Shown here: positions 53,878-62,923 of the stretch, piece by piece | How positions within the stretch are numbered: position 1 is the stretch's first letter | How the letters are laid out: each line of letters opens with the position of its first letter | DNA from: Bacillus testis | GTDB lineage: Bacteria > Bacillota > Bacilli > Bacillales > DSM-1321 | NCBI RefSeq assembly: GCF_001243895.1 | Contig: NZ_LN851186.1 | Coordinates: forward strand, 995,632 to 1,059,631 | Direction: 5' to 3' | Length of the DNA stretch: 64,000 nucleotides | Position numbers and translations under genes: made by a program | The notes under the pieces: generated by a model | What the model was told of the DNA's origin: nothing | What the model saw: the letters and a program-made list of their open reading frames with translations, nothing else | Database searches by the model: none

Positions 53878-53994
53878 ATGAGGTACTATTTTATGATTAA
53901 TACGAATAATAGCCGCAAATATGGTGAAACTAGCGTTCGCCAACTTCAAGAAATGTTGAATAAGAAAAATAATCATATACAAATTTTGTTATAA
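53878..53994 (+). CDS. Small ORF (38 or 33 aa) before a strong terminator
   Basis: ATG 53878 (MRYYFMINTNN) or ATG 53893 (MINTNNSRKYGETSVRQLQE). The stop lies in the 5' arm of the terminator. GGAGAG upstream of 53878 is a weak SD. An overlapping 27-codon ORF (MPLNLRWTRLNLQKVGEFLR) ends with ATGATTAA at 53893, which would couple the two. The region could instead be a small non-coding RNA. No family recognised. Confidence 0.4.
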   Translation: MRYYFMINTNNSRKYGETSVRQLQEMLNKKNNHIQILL

Positions 53995-54022
53995 GGAGAT
54001 GCTGAGCATCTCCTTATTTTTT
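53992..54022 (+). terminator. Strong terminator of the short transcript
   Basis: Perfect 11-bp stem TAAGGAGATGC / GCATCTCCTTA with a 3-base loop and six T residues. Confidence 0.92.
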
Positions 54023-54132
54023 ATGTTACAGAACAGTAACAAGGGAGTTACATTATGTAACGCCACCGCTACTTTTATTACATCGCATGTAAAGGGCAGC
54101 AAAAACAACACAGTGATTGAAAGGAGAAGTAC

Positions 54133-54741
54133 ATGACAACTTTTTTTAAGAATGTTTCTCGAGTGGGGATTATGACAGTAATGGTAATGGCACTTTTGAC
54201 ATTGGCTGATTCTAAAGTAGGGAAAGAGCTGGCATCCAGCTTTACGAAACAATCAGATTCTAATATATTGCAAGGCTTCACGGTAAAGGCTGAAGCGGCG
54301 TCACCTTCTTATTACGTGAAAGGTATCCCAATGCCGGCAGCTCAGCAAAAATACTTGTACAACCTAAGTAAACAAAGAGGGTTGAATTACGCGGAAATGC
54401 TAGCTTTCATCAAACATGAAAGTAGTTTTAAACCGAAAGCAAGAGGAGGCAGCAATTACGGCTACTTCCAAATCAATAAAGTGAATCATGCCCGTTTGAC
54501 AAAAACGCTGAGAACAAAAAATGCACCATTTGATCCCTATGTAAACATGAACTGGGGAACGTATATGATTTCTGACCTTTATAAAAAGTATCAACGTAAA
54601 GGATTAAGAGGAACAGCGCTTAAAAATGCAGTGCTGAGTGCATATAACCGTGGAGAAGGCGGCTATGCGAAATACGGAGTGGCTAAGAGCTATGTGAATA
54701 AGCATAATCAATGCCTTTCTTATATCAAAGCCAGAATGTGA
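54133..54741 (+). CDS. Exported SLT-domain lytic transglycosylase-like protein
   Basis: 202 residues. Residues 1-28 are a signal or anchor segment (RVGIMTVMVMALLTLAD); AEAAS near residue 55 is a possible processing site. The SLT domain starts near residue 75: the catalytic Glu is in LAFIKHESSFKPKA (about 96), followed by SNYGYFQINKVNHARL and the AYNRGEGGYAKYG motif. Such enzymes cleave peptidoglycan to 1,6-anhydro-muropeptides. SD AAGGAGAAG. It is monocistronic with its own terminator. A YocA-like or spore/germination role is possible but not shown. Confidence 0.85.
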   Translation: MTTFFKNVSRVGIMTVMVMALLTLADSKVGKELASSFTKQSDSNILQGFTVKAEAASPSYYVKGIPMPAAQQKYLYNLSKQRGLNYAEMLAFIKHESSFKPKARGGSNYGYFQINKVNHARLTKTLRTKNAPFDPYVNMNWGTYMISDLYKKYQRKGLRGTALKNAVLSAYNRGEGGYAKYGVAKSYVNKHNQCLSYIKARM

Positions 54742-54758
54742 ATATCCTAGTTTACAAG

Positions 54759-54788
54759 AAATGCATCCAATTTGGGTGCATTTTTTTA
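54759..54788 (+). terminator. Terminator of the transglycosylase gene
   Basis: AAATGCATCC / GGGTGCATTT (one G-U) with a T-run. Confidence 0.85.
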
Positions 54789-54846
54789 ATCTTTGTTTTG
54801 TAAATAATACCCATTAAATATACAAAATAAACATTAATTGGAATAA

Positions 54847-54880
54847 AAAACTCTGATAACCGATTGATTATCAGAGTTTT
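54847..54880 (-). terminator. Terminator of msmX
   Basis: Perfect 13-bp stem AAAACTCTGATAA / TTATCAGAGTTTT; minus-strand T-run. Confidence 0.9.
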
Positions 54881-54885
54881 GGGTA

Positions 54886-55983
54886 CTATCGGATTCTGGT
54901 TTCTGTTTCAGGATCAAAGAAATGCGCTTTATTCATGTCTAGTGCAAGATCCATCGTTTGTCCGGCAGAAACGATCGTCCTTGCATCGACTCTTGCTACA
55001 AAATCTTGGCTATCGATTGAAGAATAAAGCATGAATTCCGCCCCCATTAGCTCAGCTACATCAATATGGGCTTTGATGACGGTTCCAGGGGATGACTGAA
55101 TGAAGAGAGGTTCATCGTGAAAATCTTCCGGTCTGATTCCAAGGATCATTTTCTTGTTCTCATATCCTCTTTCTCTTAGCATTTTCATCTTTCCCTCTGG
55201 CACAGCTAGCTTCAGATGATCCATATGGAAGAATCCGCCTTGCAATGTTCCGTAGAGGAAGTTCATGGCAGGTGACCCGATGAAACCTCCGACAAATACA
55301 TTTTCCGGATTTTCATATACCTCTTTAGGCGCACCAATCTGTTGGATGATGCCGTCTTTCATGACAACCAATCTGGTTGCCATCGTCATTGCTTCAGTTT
55401 GGTCATGGGTAACATAGATGGTTGTTGTGTTCAATCGTTTGTGGAGCTTGGCGATTTCTGCTCTCATTTGCACCCGTAATTTCGCATCAAGATTAGATAA
55501 TGGTTCATCCATCAAGAATACTTTGGCATCCCGAACAATGGCCCGCCCTAATGCTACACGCTGGCGTTGCCCGCCTGATAATGCTTTAGGTTTCCGGTTT
55601 AAATACTCCTCTAAGCCGAGTATTTTAGCGGCTTCTTCCACTCGCTGCTTGATTTCTGCTTTTGGCATTTTTCGAAGCTTCAGGCCAAAAGCCATATTAT
55701 CGAATACTGTCATATGGGGATATAAAGCATAATTTTGGAAAACCATGGCGATGTCCCTGTTTTTAGGCGGCGTATCGTTGACGCGTTTCCCATCGATGTA
55801 GAAGTCGCCTTTTGATATTTCCTCCAGGCCAGCAATCATACGGAGGGTTGTTGATTTTCCGCAGCCAGACGGCCCTACAAAAACAATGAATTCCCGATCT
55901 TCGATATGTAGATTAAAATCTTCCACTGCCGTTACTTTATTATCATATATTTTATAGATATGCTCCAAACGCAATTCAGCCAT
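54886..55983 (-). CDS. msmX: Multi-sugar ABC importer ATPase MsmX (UgpC/MalK family)
   Basis: 365 residues. ATPase domain: Walker A VGPSGCGKSTTLRMI (about 36-50), Q-loop VFQNYALYPHMTVFDNMAFG, signature ALSGGQRQRVALGRAI, Walker B VFLMDEPLSNLD and H-loop YVTHDQ. The C-terminal OB-type regulatory domain (about 240-365) has ILGIRPEDFHDEP. In Bacillus, MsmX is a stand-alone ATPase shared by several sugar importers, which fits the absence of permease genes here. ATG 55983 follows GGAGGGAC. A cre-like site lies 90 bases upstream. Confidence 0.92.
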   Translation of the reverse strand: MAELRLEHIYKIYDNKVTAVEDFNLHIEDREFIVFVGPSGCGKSTTLRMIAGLEEISKGDFYIDGKRVNDTPPKNRDIAMVFQNYALYPHMTVFDNMAFGLKLRKMPKAEIKQRVEEAAKILGLEEYLNRKPKALSGGQRQRVALGRAIVRDAKVFLMDEPLSNLDAKLRVQMRAEIAKLHKRLNTTTIYVTHDQTEAMTMATRLVVMKDGIIQQIGAPKEVYENPENVFVGGFIGSPAMNFLYGTLQGGFFHMDHLKLAVPEGKMKMLRERGYENKKMILGIRPEDFHDEPLFIQSSPGTVIKAHIDVAELMGAEFMLYSSIDSQDFVARVDARTIVSAGQTMDLALDMNKAHFFDPETETRIR

Positions 55984-56072
55984 ATAAAGTCCCTCCACAA
56001 GTTAGATTGGATCTTGTCTTCTTTCATTTTAGGAGAAGGACTAATGGTTGAATATGGGTATAGTGCATAAAA

Positions 56073-56088
56073 ATGAAAACGTTTTATT
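56073..56088 (-). promoter_or_regulatory. Possible CcpA operator (cre) upstream of msmX
   Basis: TGAAAACGTTTTAT is a palindromic cre-like core, between the PucR-type regulator stop and msmX. Consistent with catabolite control of msmX known in B. subtilis. Confidence 0.4.
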
Positions 56089-56980
56089 GTGCATCTGTGT
56101 TCCTTTGGGCTTTAAGTAAAAGAATGGCCATATAGACAACGGCTGCATCCTGGAATTGTTTAATGTCGAGGCCCGTTTTGTCTATGAATTTATCGATCCT
56201 ATACTGCAGGCTATTGCGATGAATGAACAATTCTTTGGCAGTCAATGTGGCGTTTTGATTGTGGGCCAGATAGGTTTTGATGGTCTTAATCATCTCCTGG
56301 TCACGGGCTGTATCGCCAAGAATCTCTTTAATATACCAATTGGTTTCCGGTCCAAGGCCTGATAGGAGGAGATAAAGAAAAGCACTTTGTATGGAATATA
56401 CCTTTTTGGTTGGATTGTAGGCCAATGCTTTAAAAAAACTGTTTTTTTCCATGCGGTAATGGCTGCGCAAATTTGTGCCAACATTTTGTTGGCTGCCGAT
56501 ATAGAACCGCATGCCGCAATAAAAATCCATCTCTAATGTATGAATAATGGTCTCCAATTCCTCCCTGTCGATGGAATGAGTCTTGCTTTCTTCCAAGATG
56601 AAGCCCTCAGTTTGGCTTGTCCATACGAGAATCGAATCAGGATGGAAAAAAGAGAGCAGCGCTTCTTCCCATTCTTGGAGCGCGAGGTCTTCCTGTGTTA
56701 TGGTGAAATACAGAATACGAAGCTGTTTCCAGTTGGTAAGCGGCAATTTGTCGTCTTCTTCAAAGAACAGCCGCCAGTTGAGCTGTCGGCTATTTTGGCG
56801 AATGGTGCGGCTGGAAGGATAGAGGGCTTCCAATAAATTTTTCTCAGCCTGGGATAGCTGATTGGAGGGAATGCCCAATTTTTCTGCTCCTACTTCAATC
56901 CAAAAGTAACCTGGCGATGAAGGCGCAGCGGTTGTTGTTAGAATGGTATCTTTATAGAAACTCTGCAAGTTGGCAATCAA
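56084..56980 (-). CDS. PucR/CdaR-type transcriptional regulator
   Basis: 298 residues. The C-terminal HTH_30 (TAKELFIHRNSLQYRIDKFI, about 250-269) is the PucR/CdaR signature; the N-terminal 230 residues are a sensory region without a recognisable domain. TTG 56980 follows AAAGGCGGG. It is transcribed toward msmX with a 100-base gap, so it may control msmX or sugar uptake, which is an inference from position only. Confidence 0.8.
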   Translation of the reverse strand: MIANLQSFYKDTILTTTAAPSSPGYFWIEVGAEKLGIPSNQLSQAEKNLLEALYPSSRTIRQNSRQLNWRLFFEEDDKLPLTNWKQLRILYFTITQEDLALQEWEEALLSFFHPDSILVWTSQTEGFILEESKTHSIDREELETIIHTLEMDFYCGMRFYIGSQQNVGTNLRSHYRMEKNSFFKALAYNPTKKVYSIQSAFLYLLLSGLGPETNWYIKEILGDTARDQEMIKTIKTYLAHNQNATLTAKELFIHRNSLQYRIDKFIDKTGLDIKQFQDAAVVYMAILLLKAQRNTDAQ

Positions 56981-57191
56981 TCTGATCCCGCCTTTCTGAA
57001 TTAGTATGGATCATGTTTTGTCTGGCAGTATTATATCCACATTATAGTAGAGTGGATGTGTGGAGACAATAATGGGGAAGGACGGGAAAAATAATGTGCG
57101 CGCATGCGTTCAGGTTGCGATTAAGAGTTTCCTTCTATAATATAGATAGCAAATAACTAAATAGCGAGCATAATCATAAAGGGGTAAAATA

Positions 57192-58325
57192 ATGAATAAT
57201 GTGTATTCAATTATTTTCATGATAATTATTGGCGCCTTGATCGGTGCTTTTACAAATTTCATCGCCATTAGAATGTTGTTCCGGCCTTACAATCCGATGT
57301 ATCTATTCGGAAAGAAGATCCCATTCACTCCGGGTTTGATTCCGAAGCGGCGAAATGAGCTGGCAGAACAGGTAGGGAAGTTAGTTGTAGAACATTTGCT
57401 GACAGGAGAGAGCATCCAGCAAAAAATCCTGACTGCCAAGTTCCGCCAAGATTTGCTTGGTTGGCTTCAGTCTAAAGTGAAGCAGATGAAACAGAACGAG
57501 ACAAGCATTGGAGAAAGCCTGGAAGACATGGGGTTTCACCAAACACAGCAAAAAATTGAAGATAAAGTAGCTTCTCTTGTTGCCGGAAAAATTGACGCTT
57601 GGATGGAAGAAAACAAGCAGGTCCCTTTAGAACAAGTCCTGCCTAACCAAATGGTCGATGCGGTAAAAGCGAAGATTCCGGAAGCAGCAGATTTTATTAT
57701 CCAGAAGGGTGAAGAGTATTTCAGCTCCCCTGAAGGCAGAAAGCAGCTTGAAAAATTGCTGGACCGTTTCTTTGAAGATAAAGGAATGCTTTGGAATATG
57801 GTTCAGATGTTTATGAAAAACGAAAAATTGGTCGACAAAATCCAACCCGAAATCTTAAAGTTCCTGCGTTCTGAGGGAACGAAAGAAACGATGACCGAAT
57901 TAATCATGAAAGAATGGCATATATTGAAGGGGCGCGACATTCAATCTCTTGCTGAGGAATGGCAAATCAGAAAAATAATAGCCCCTCTTCAACACCAACT
58001 AATAAACATGTTACAATTAGATAAGTACTATGCTCTTTCCATAGGGGAAGCCATAGCCGCAAATGAAGCTTTTATCAACGATCAGCTGCTTCCTAAGTTA
58101 ATGGATGCTGTCTTTGAACGGCTATTCGCCCATGTTGAATTATTTGTGGAAAAGTTGCATTTAGACGAGATCGTACAAGAACAGGTCAATACTTTTTCAT
58201 TGGAAAGATTGGAAGAGATCATTCTTTCCATCGCCAAGAGGGAGCTTGGAATGATTACCTATCTGGGCGGCTTTTTGGGCGGCGTAATCGGTTTAGTGCA
58301 AGGCCTTGTCGTCATGCTGTTCTGA
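57192..58325 (+). CDS. yheB: DUF445 family protein YheB
   Basis: 377 residues. A membrane segment at each end (SIIFMIIIGALIGAFTNFIA and YLGGFLGGVIGLVQGLVVML) flanks a long helical region with family signatures AIRMLFRPYNPMYLFGKKIP and FTPGLIPKRRNELAEQVGKL (residues 28-62). SD AAAGGGG. In B. subtilis yheB and yheA are adjacent as here. The function is unknown; yheB-type proteins are linked to forespore or membrane processes only loosely. Confidence 0.9.
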   Translation: MNNVYSIIFMIIIGALIGAFTNFIAIRMLFRPYNPMYLFGKKIPFTPGLIPKRRNELAEQVGKLVVEHLLTGESIQQKILTAKFRQDLLGWLQSKVKQMKQNETSIGESLEDMGFHQTQQKIEDKVASLVAGKIDAWMEENKQVPLEQVLPNQMVDAVKAKIPEAADFIIQKGEEYFSSPEGRKQLEKLLDRFFEDKGMLWNMVQMFMKNEKLVDKIQPEILKFLRSEGTKETMTELIMKEWHILKGRDIQSLAEEWQIRKIIAPLQHQLINMLQLDKYYALSIGEAIAANEAFINDQLLPKLMDAVFERLFAHVELFVEKLHLDEIVQEQVNTFSLERLEEIILSIAKRELGMITYLGGFLGGVIGLVQGLVVMLF

Positions 58326-58358
58326 ACGATTGACAATAAAGCTTAGAGGAGTGGAAAA

Positions 58359-58712
58359 ATGAGCATAAATGTATATGATATAGCTTATGAAATGGAAAAA
58401 GGAATCCGCCAAAGTACAGAATACAACGAATTAAAAAAATGGTTCGATGCTGTCAACCAAGATGAGGCTGCAAAGAAAATGTTTGATAACTTTCGCGAGC
58501 TGCAAATGCAGCTTCAGCAAAAACAAATGGCAGGCCAAGAAATTACACAAGAAGAAATCGACCATGCCCAAAAATCGCTTCAGCTTGTCCAACAGCACGA
58601 TACAATTGCAAAACTGATGAATGCCGAACAAAGATTAAGCATGCTAATCGGCGAAATGAATAAAATCATCATGAAACCTTTAGAAGATTTATACGGCCCG
58701 CAACCATTTTAA
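58359..58712 (+). CDS. yheA: YlbF/YmcA family protein YheA
   Basis: 117 residues, all helical (coiled-coil LQMQLQQKQMAGQEITQEEI, about 47-66), with the YlbF-family pattern AYEMEKGIRQSTEYNELK at the N-terminus. YlbF and YmcA together with YaaT affect RNA processing by RNase Y and developmental phosphorelay activity; YheA is a separate, little-studied member. It is 33 bases after yheB, with SD TTAGAGGAG, so the two form an operon. Confidence 0.9.
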   Translation: MSINVYDIAYEMEKGIRQSTEYNELKKWFDAVNQDEAAKKMFDNFRELQMQLQQKQMAGQEITQEEIDHAQKSLQLVQQHDTIAKLMNAEQRLSMLIGEMNKIIMKPLEDLYGPQPF

Positions 58713-58718
58713 GTCAAG

Positions 58719-58750
58719 ACTCCCTCTGCACATTTAGAGGGAGTTTTCTT
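58719..58750 (+). terminator. Terminator of yheB-yheA
   Basis: ACTCCCTCT / AGAGGGAGT with an 8-base loop and TTTTCTTTT. Confidence 0.88.
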
Positions 58751-58851
58751 TTGCCCCGCAACCGCTTCTGCCTGTGATGGGGAAGGTTCTATTGCGCATG
58801 CTGGCGTCATAAGTATTATGGTAAACATCCTACTTATAAGGGGAGATCACC

Positions 58852-59718
58852 ATGATTTATAAGCTATTGGCCGTTAATATAGATGGAACGCTCCTGCAAA
58901 GCAATGGACGCTTCAGCAAGGCTACTAAGGAAGCGCTCGAATATGTACATTCCAAAGGAGTCATTGTGGCCCTCGTTACTTCCCGCAATTATCAATCCTG
59001 CAAAAAAGTGGCTAAATCCCTGAAAATCAATCCGATGATTATAGCCGCACATGGTGCCTATATTGGAACATCGATTGATAAGCCGCTGTTTATGAAAAAA
59101 TTATCCGAAAAGACGACAAAAAGCGTTGTGCAGTTGCTCGAAGGCTTGGCAACCCCATTTAAGTTGAATTATGAAAAGAAACAAGTGTGCAATCGGGTAA
59201 ACATGCCTGAGCATTTCATCGGGAAAGCAGCCTTGTATGTAAGTGAACAAACAATGTTCTCGCAACAATATGTAGACAGCGTTTCTGACTATCTCAATGA
59301 CCATCAGGATCATCCATTGGGAATAGAGGCGCAATTCAGTAGTAGAAGGGAACAAGAAGAATGCCGTACCCTCATTGAACAAATGTTCGATGATGTGTCT
59401 GTCATCTTGAAGGATAACGGCAAAGTGTTCATTATTCCTGAAGGTGTCGGTAAATGGAAGGGGCTTGACTATCTTGCCCAACATTTTAAGGTCCATCGCC
59501 GTGAGTTGGTCGCAATCGGTGACAGTGACGACGACTGCGACATGATCTTGGGAGCCGGCGTCGGAGTAGCAATGGGCAGCGGAAGCCCGTCCTTAAGAAT
59601 GCAGGCGGATTGGGTAACCAGAGGGAATGATGATGAAGGTGTATCTTATATGGTAAAGGAATTATTCCGAAAACAATATCAGCTGCAGTTTCTTGAAAAA
59701 CTGAACTTATTAAAATAA
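58852..59718 (+). CDS. yhaX: Cof-type HAD family protein YhaX, nucleophile Asp replaced by Asn
   Basis: 288 residues, HAD fold with a Cof-type C2 cap. Motif I reads LLAVNIDGTLLQS: the first Asp of DxDGT, the phospho-accepting nucleophile, is Asn. Motif II (ALVTSR), motif III Lys (KGLDYLAQHF) and motif IV (GDSDDDCDMI) are intact. Classical phosphatase activity is therefore doubtful. B. subtilis yhaX is a sporulation (SigE) gene, and to my memory shares the Asn. SD AAGGGGAGA. It precedes hemZ, same strand. Confidence 0.88.
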   Translation: MIYKLLAVNIDGTLLQSNGRFSKATKEALEYVHSKGVIVALVTSRNYQSCKKVAKSLKINPMIIAAHGAYIGTSIDKPLFMKKLSEKTTKSVVQLLEGLATPFKLNYEKKQVCNRVNMPEHFIGKAALYVSEQTMFSQQYVDSVSDYLNDHQDHPLGIEAQFSSRREQEECRTLIEQMFDDVSVILKDNGKVFIIPEGVGKWKGLDYLAQHFKVHRRELVAIGDSDDDCDMILGAGVGVAMGSGSPSLRMQADWVTRGNDDEGVSYMVKELFRKQYQLQFLEKLNLLK

Positions 59719-59871
59719 TGAAGCATACGAATGGCTGGGGCAGTAAACTCCGGCTATTTTTGTGTTTTTTTGCTAACGGTGTTTTGCTGCTTCTGTTTGA
59801 CCTTGCCAATCCCTTTCTGTACACTATTAGCAGACTGTAAATGTAAAAAATACGAATTAAAGGTGATAGTT

Positions 59872-61368
59872 TTGCTAATAGAAATAAAGGGATTGCAAGA
59901 TGAAAGATTCCTCAGACCATTGCGATTGATTGCTAATTTATTTTTTGAGAATACCAAGGTGACCTTTGCCAAGGGTAAAGGGCCGCAGTTAATCGCTTCT
60001 TTCACGGTAAAGTACAGCAACGGCATATTGGTCGATGTGGAATTGACAGACCAATCGTCCTCCCGTATATATAAGGGGAGTTGCCGAAAAGAAGATATTG
60101 AAGGCACGGATAAGGAGCGTTTCACGCAGTTAAAAAATACGGTGTCCTATGCTTATCTAGATGCCCTTCAGCAACTAACCGGCATCCATCAGAAATGGGG
60201 GTTCCTGACAGGCATACGCCCGACTAAATTACTTCATAAATCACTGCGGGAAGGGGCAACAAAGGAAGAGGCCCACCGATTCCTGCATGACCAATACAGC
60301 ATTACCGACGAAAAGATTGATCTTATGCAAGAGATTGTGGACCGCCAGCTGCAAGTAGTGCCGGATTTGTATGATTTGCGTAATGAAGTGAGCATCTACA
60401 TCGGCATTCCATTTTGTCCGACCAAATGCGCGTATTGCACATTCCCGGCCTATGCCATCGCAGCCCAAAGAAGCTCTGTGCCGATTTTCCTTGAAGGGCT
60501 TCATTATGAAATTGAAAAAATCGGTCAAGTATTGAAAGAGTTAAAAGTGCCTATCACGACAATCTACTATGGGGGAGGCACACCAACTTCAGTCAGCGCC
60601 AAAGATATGGACATGATGTACGAACAAATGTATAAGCATTTCCCGGATGTGAAAAATGTCAGAGAAATAACAGTGGAAGCGGGACGTCCCGATACAATCA
60701 CACCCGAAAAGCTGGAAGTGCTCAACAAGTGGAACATCGACCGCATCTCTATCAATCCCCAATCTTATTCAGATGAAACCCTTAAAGCTATTGGCCGCCA
60801 TCATTCTGTAGCAGAAACCATTGACAAATTCCATATGGCGAGAGAAATGGGTATGAATAATATCAATATGGATTTGATCATAGGGCTGCCGGGTGAAGGT
60901 ACAAAAGAATTCCAGCATTCGTTGGATGAAACGGAAAAGCTTATGCCGGAATCCTTAACAGTGCATACCCTGTCATTCAAGCGGGCATCGGAAATGACGC
61001 AGAATAAGGATAAATATCAAGTAGCAGACCGTTATGAAGTGGAGCGGATGATGAATCTTGCGGAAAGCTGGACGAGGGAGCACGGCTATGTGCCTTATTA
61101 TTTGTACCGCCAGCAGAATATTCTCGGCAACCTGGAAAACGTCGGCTACTCGTTCCCCGGCCAGGAAAGCATCTATAATATCATGATTATGGAAGAACAG
61201 CAGACGATTATCGGTATCGGTTGCGGAGCGGCCAGCAAATTCATCGATCGGCATACAGGTGCCATCCAGCATTTTGCGAATCCGAAAGATCCAAAATCAT
61301 ATAATGACAGTTACAAAAAATATACAGAAGACAAAATTCAAATTCTTAAGCAGCTTTTTGCTGACTGA
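59872..61368 (+). CDS. hemZ: Radical SAM coproporphyrinogen dehydrogenase-like protein HemZ
   Basis: About 498 residues from TTG 59872 (MLIEIKGLQDERFLRPLRL), eight bases after AAAGGTG; a longer frame from 59731 contains only junk-like sequence and lacks an SD. The radical SAM cluster motif is PFCPTKCAYCTFPAYA (CxxxCxxC, about residue 181), followed by YYGGGTPTSV and the INPQSYSDETLKAIGR and VGYSFPGQESIYNI motifs of the HemN/HemZ group. It is proposed to act in oxygen-independent heme synthesis; some relatives are heme chaperones (HemW). Confidence 0.92.
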   Translation: MLIEIKGLQDERFLRPLRLIANLFFENTKVTFAKGKGPQLIASFTVKYSNGILVDVELTDQSSSRIYKGSCRKEDIEGTDKERFTQLKNTVSYAYLDALQQLTGIHQKWGFLTGIRPTKLLHKSLREGATKEEAHRFLHDQYSITDEKIDLMQEIVDRQLQVVPDLYDLRNEVSIYIGIPFCPTKCAYCTFPAYAIAAQRSSVPIFLEGLHYEIEKIGQVLKELKVPITTIYYGGGTPTSVSAKDMDMMYEQMYKHFPDVKNVREITVEAGRPDTITPEKLEVLNKWNIDRISINPQSYSDETLKAIGRHHSVAETIDKFHMAREMGMNNINMDLIIGLPGEGTKEFQHSLDETEKLMPESLTVHTLSFKRASEMTQNKDKYQVADRYEVERMMNLAESWTREHGYVPYYLYRQQNILGNLENVGYSFPGQESIYNIMIMEEQQTIIGIGCGAASKFIDRHTGAIQHFANPKDPKSYNDSYKKYTEDKIQILKQLFAD

Positions 61369-61371
61369 TGG

Positions 61372-61404
61372 AACTGCCTGCCGATTCGGCAGGCAGTTTT
61401 TTTG
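61372..61404 (+). terminator. Terminator of hemZ
   Basis: Perfect 11-bp stem AACTGCCTGCC / GGCAGGCAGTT with a T-run. Confidence 0.92.
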
Positions 61405-61422
61405 CGAGCGGAGCTAGTGTGG

Positions 61423-61580
61423 TTATTTTGAGAGAAACACTCCAGTTTGTACGGAGCTAAACGGAGGTCTTCCGCTTTTCGGTGGTGTCTAGCTGCAGAC
61501 CTCCAGCTCCTAGCAAACTTCGCGTTTCTCTCTTCAATAAGTCAACATCGGCTCGTGCCTCGCCGTGTATCCTTTCTTAC
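61423..61580 (+). repeat. R2 repeat, copy left of the IS110 element
   Basis: Outer stem GAGAGAAAC (61430) / GTTTCTCTC (61524), middle GAGCT / AGCTC, inner GGAGGTCT (61463) / AGACCTCC (61497), loop TTCCGCTTTTC..TCTAGCTGC, then ATAAGTCAACATCGGC..GCCGTGTATCC. The first 58 bases (61423-61480) recur exactly at 63132-63189. Confidence 0.8.
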
Positions 61581-61698
61581 GATTAGTCAAGCATATTAAT
61601 GAAAATTATTAGTAAAAAATGAGGGGAATAGGGCATACCAAATAGACCTAACGATTGGATTTCATTTTTTTGTTAGGGGGGCTATGGTATGATAAGGA

Positions 61699-61742
61699 TG
61701 TCACCTATGCATCAGGCGGCTAACCGGAAGTCATAGGTGACA
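61699..61742 (-). terminator. Hairpin across the transposase stop codon
   Basis: TGTCACCTATG / CATAGGTGACA, perfect 11-bp stem with a 22-base loop. No T-run directly after it on the minus strand, so it may be a stability or end-recognition structure and not a terminator. Confidence 0.45.
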
Positions 61743-62923
61743 TGGTGTGTAATAAGAAAGAAGATATTCTTCAACAGCTTATTTACACATGCGATGGATG
61801 CAACCTTATGGCATTTGTTATAGGGTTGCATTTTTAATTTGTCATAGTAATTAACAATATGGTTATGGCCAAACCTTCTTTGTTTAATCATGTTTTGGAT
61901 GATCAGATACAACAGTTTTCGTAAGTGTTTATTCCCTCGTTTATTAATTTTGTCCCTGTAAAAGGTCTTGCCAGACTGAAATCGGCGTATATCAATCCCT
62001 GCATAAGCATTCAGTTGCTTATGGGTAGTAAACCGGTGGATATTGCCAATTTCGGCGATTAAGCGAACAGCTGTGTTAGGGCCGATTCCAGGAATACTTA
62101 ATAGGATAGGATATTCTTCTAATTCTTGTGCGAATACCATCATCTTTGTAATGCAGTCCTCTTTTTGTTCATTGATATCAAGATAGCGCTGGGCATAGAG
62201 CCGAACTTGATCACAGACCACATCCATAGAGTGGACGGCAGGATAGGAGTTTCGGGCTGCTTCCAGGAGTTCAATGGCTTTCTGTTCGGCTTGGAGTTTG
62301 GATAGGCGCTTTCGAGTGCGATGGATGATCTTGTTTTTAATCACCGTTTTAGAATGGGCCAGGACCAAATCTGGATGTGGAAACAATTGAACGATTTGTA
62401 GGAACAACTCAGATTTAGATGAGAAGAGCGTATCTAACTCTGGAAAGGTAAGTTGTAGGACTTTATGTAAACGATTCCGGGTCATGGATAATTCTTTGTC
62501 TAGCTCGTCATATAAGCGAGATAAAGATTTCAATTGTTGGTGGACATCATCACCCGGCGTTTCTACTCGCCGGTTCTCTTTGAAGTGGGTTAATGCCAAG
62601 CGATGGGCATCGCTGCGATCAGTTTTATGGATTCGTAAGGAATCACATTGTTTTTTTGCTTCTAGTGGATTAAGAAGGCAATAAGGCAAGGAACTTTCTC
62701 TGAAAAAACGTTCTAAAGGACGGGAATAGACTCCCGTGGATTCGAAGACAATGGAAGGCTGTTCGCCATCTACTTGAATGATTTCCTCCACTTTATCCTT
62801 CAGCCAGTTGAATGATGGGCGTGTATGAAGGATATCCCCTTCGTACTCACATTTTTGTGCGCTATTGTAAATCACCATATAACTTTTCCCCATACTGACA
62901 TCGAAAGCGATGACGTGTTTCAT
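61712..62923 (-). CDS. IS110 family transposase (DEDD plus transposase-20 domains)
   Basis: 403 residues. The N-terminal RuvC-like DEDD domain shows AFDVSMGK (first Asp), VFESTGVYSRPLE (Glu) and IHKTDRSDAHRLA (the two Asp). The C-terminal Tnp20 domain has SIPGIGPNTAVRLIAEIGNI and QLNAYAGIDIRRFQSGKT, followed by the basic KINKRGNKHLRKLLY with the nucleophilic-Ser-type region nearby. ATG 62923 follows AGGAGG. Frame intact and full length, so it may be active. IS110 enzymes recombine DNA using a bridge RNA. Confidence 0.93.
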   Translation of the reverse strand: MKHVIAFDVSMGKSYMVIYNSAQKCEYEGDILHTRPSFNWLKDKVEEIIQVDGEQPSIVFESTGVYSRPLERFFRESSLPYCLLNPLEAKKQCDSLRIHKTDRSDAHRLALTHFKENRRVETPGDDVHQQLKSLSRLYDELDKELSMTRNRLHKVLQLTFPELDTLFSSKSELFLQIVQLFPHPDLVLAHSKTVIKNKIIHRTRKRLSKLQAEQKAIELLEAARNSYPAVHSMDVVCDQVRLYAQRYLDINEQKEDCITKMMVFAQELEEYPILLSIPGIGPNTAVRLIAEIGNIHRFTTHKQLNAYAGIDIRRFQSGKTFYRDKINKRGNKHLRKLLYLIIQNMIKQRRFGHNHIVNYYDKLKMQPYNKCHKVASIACVNKLLKNIFFLITHHVTYDFRLAA

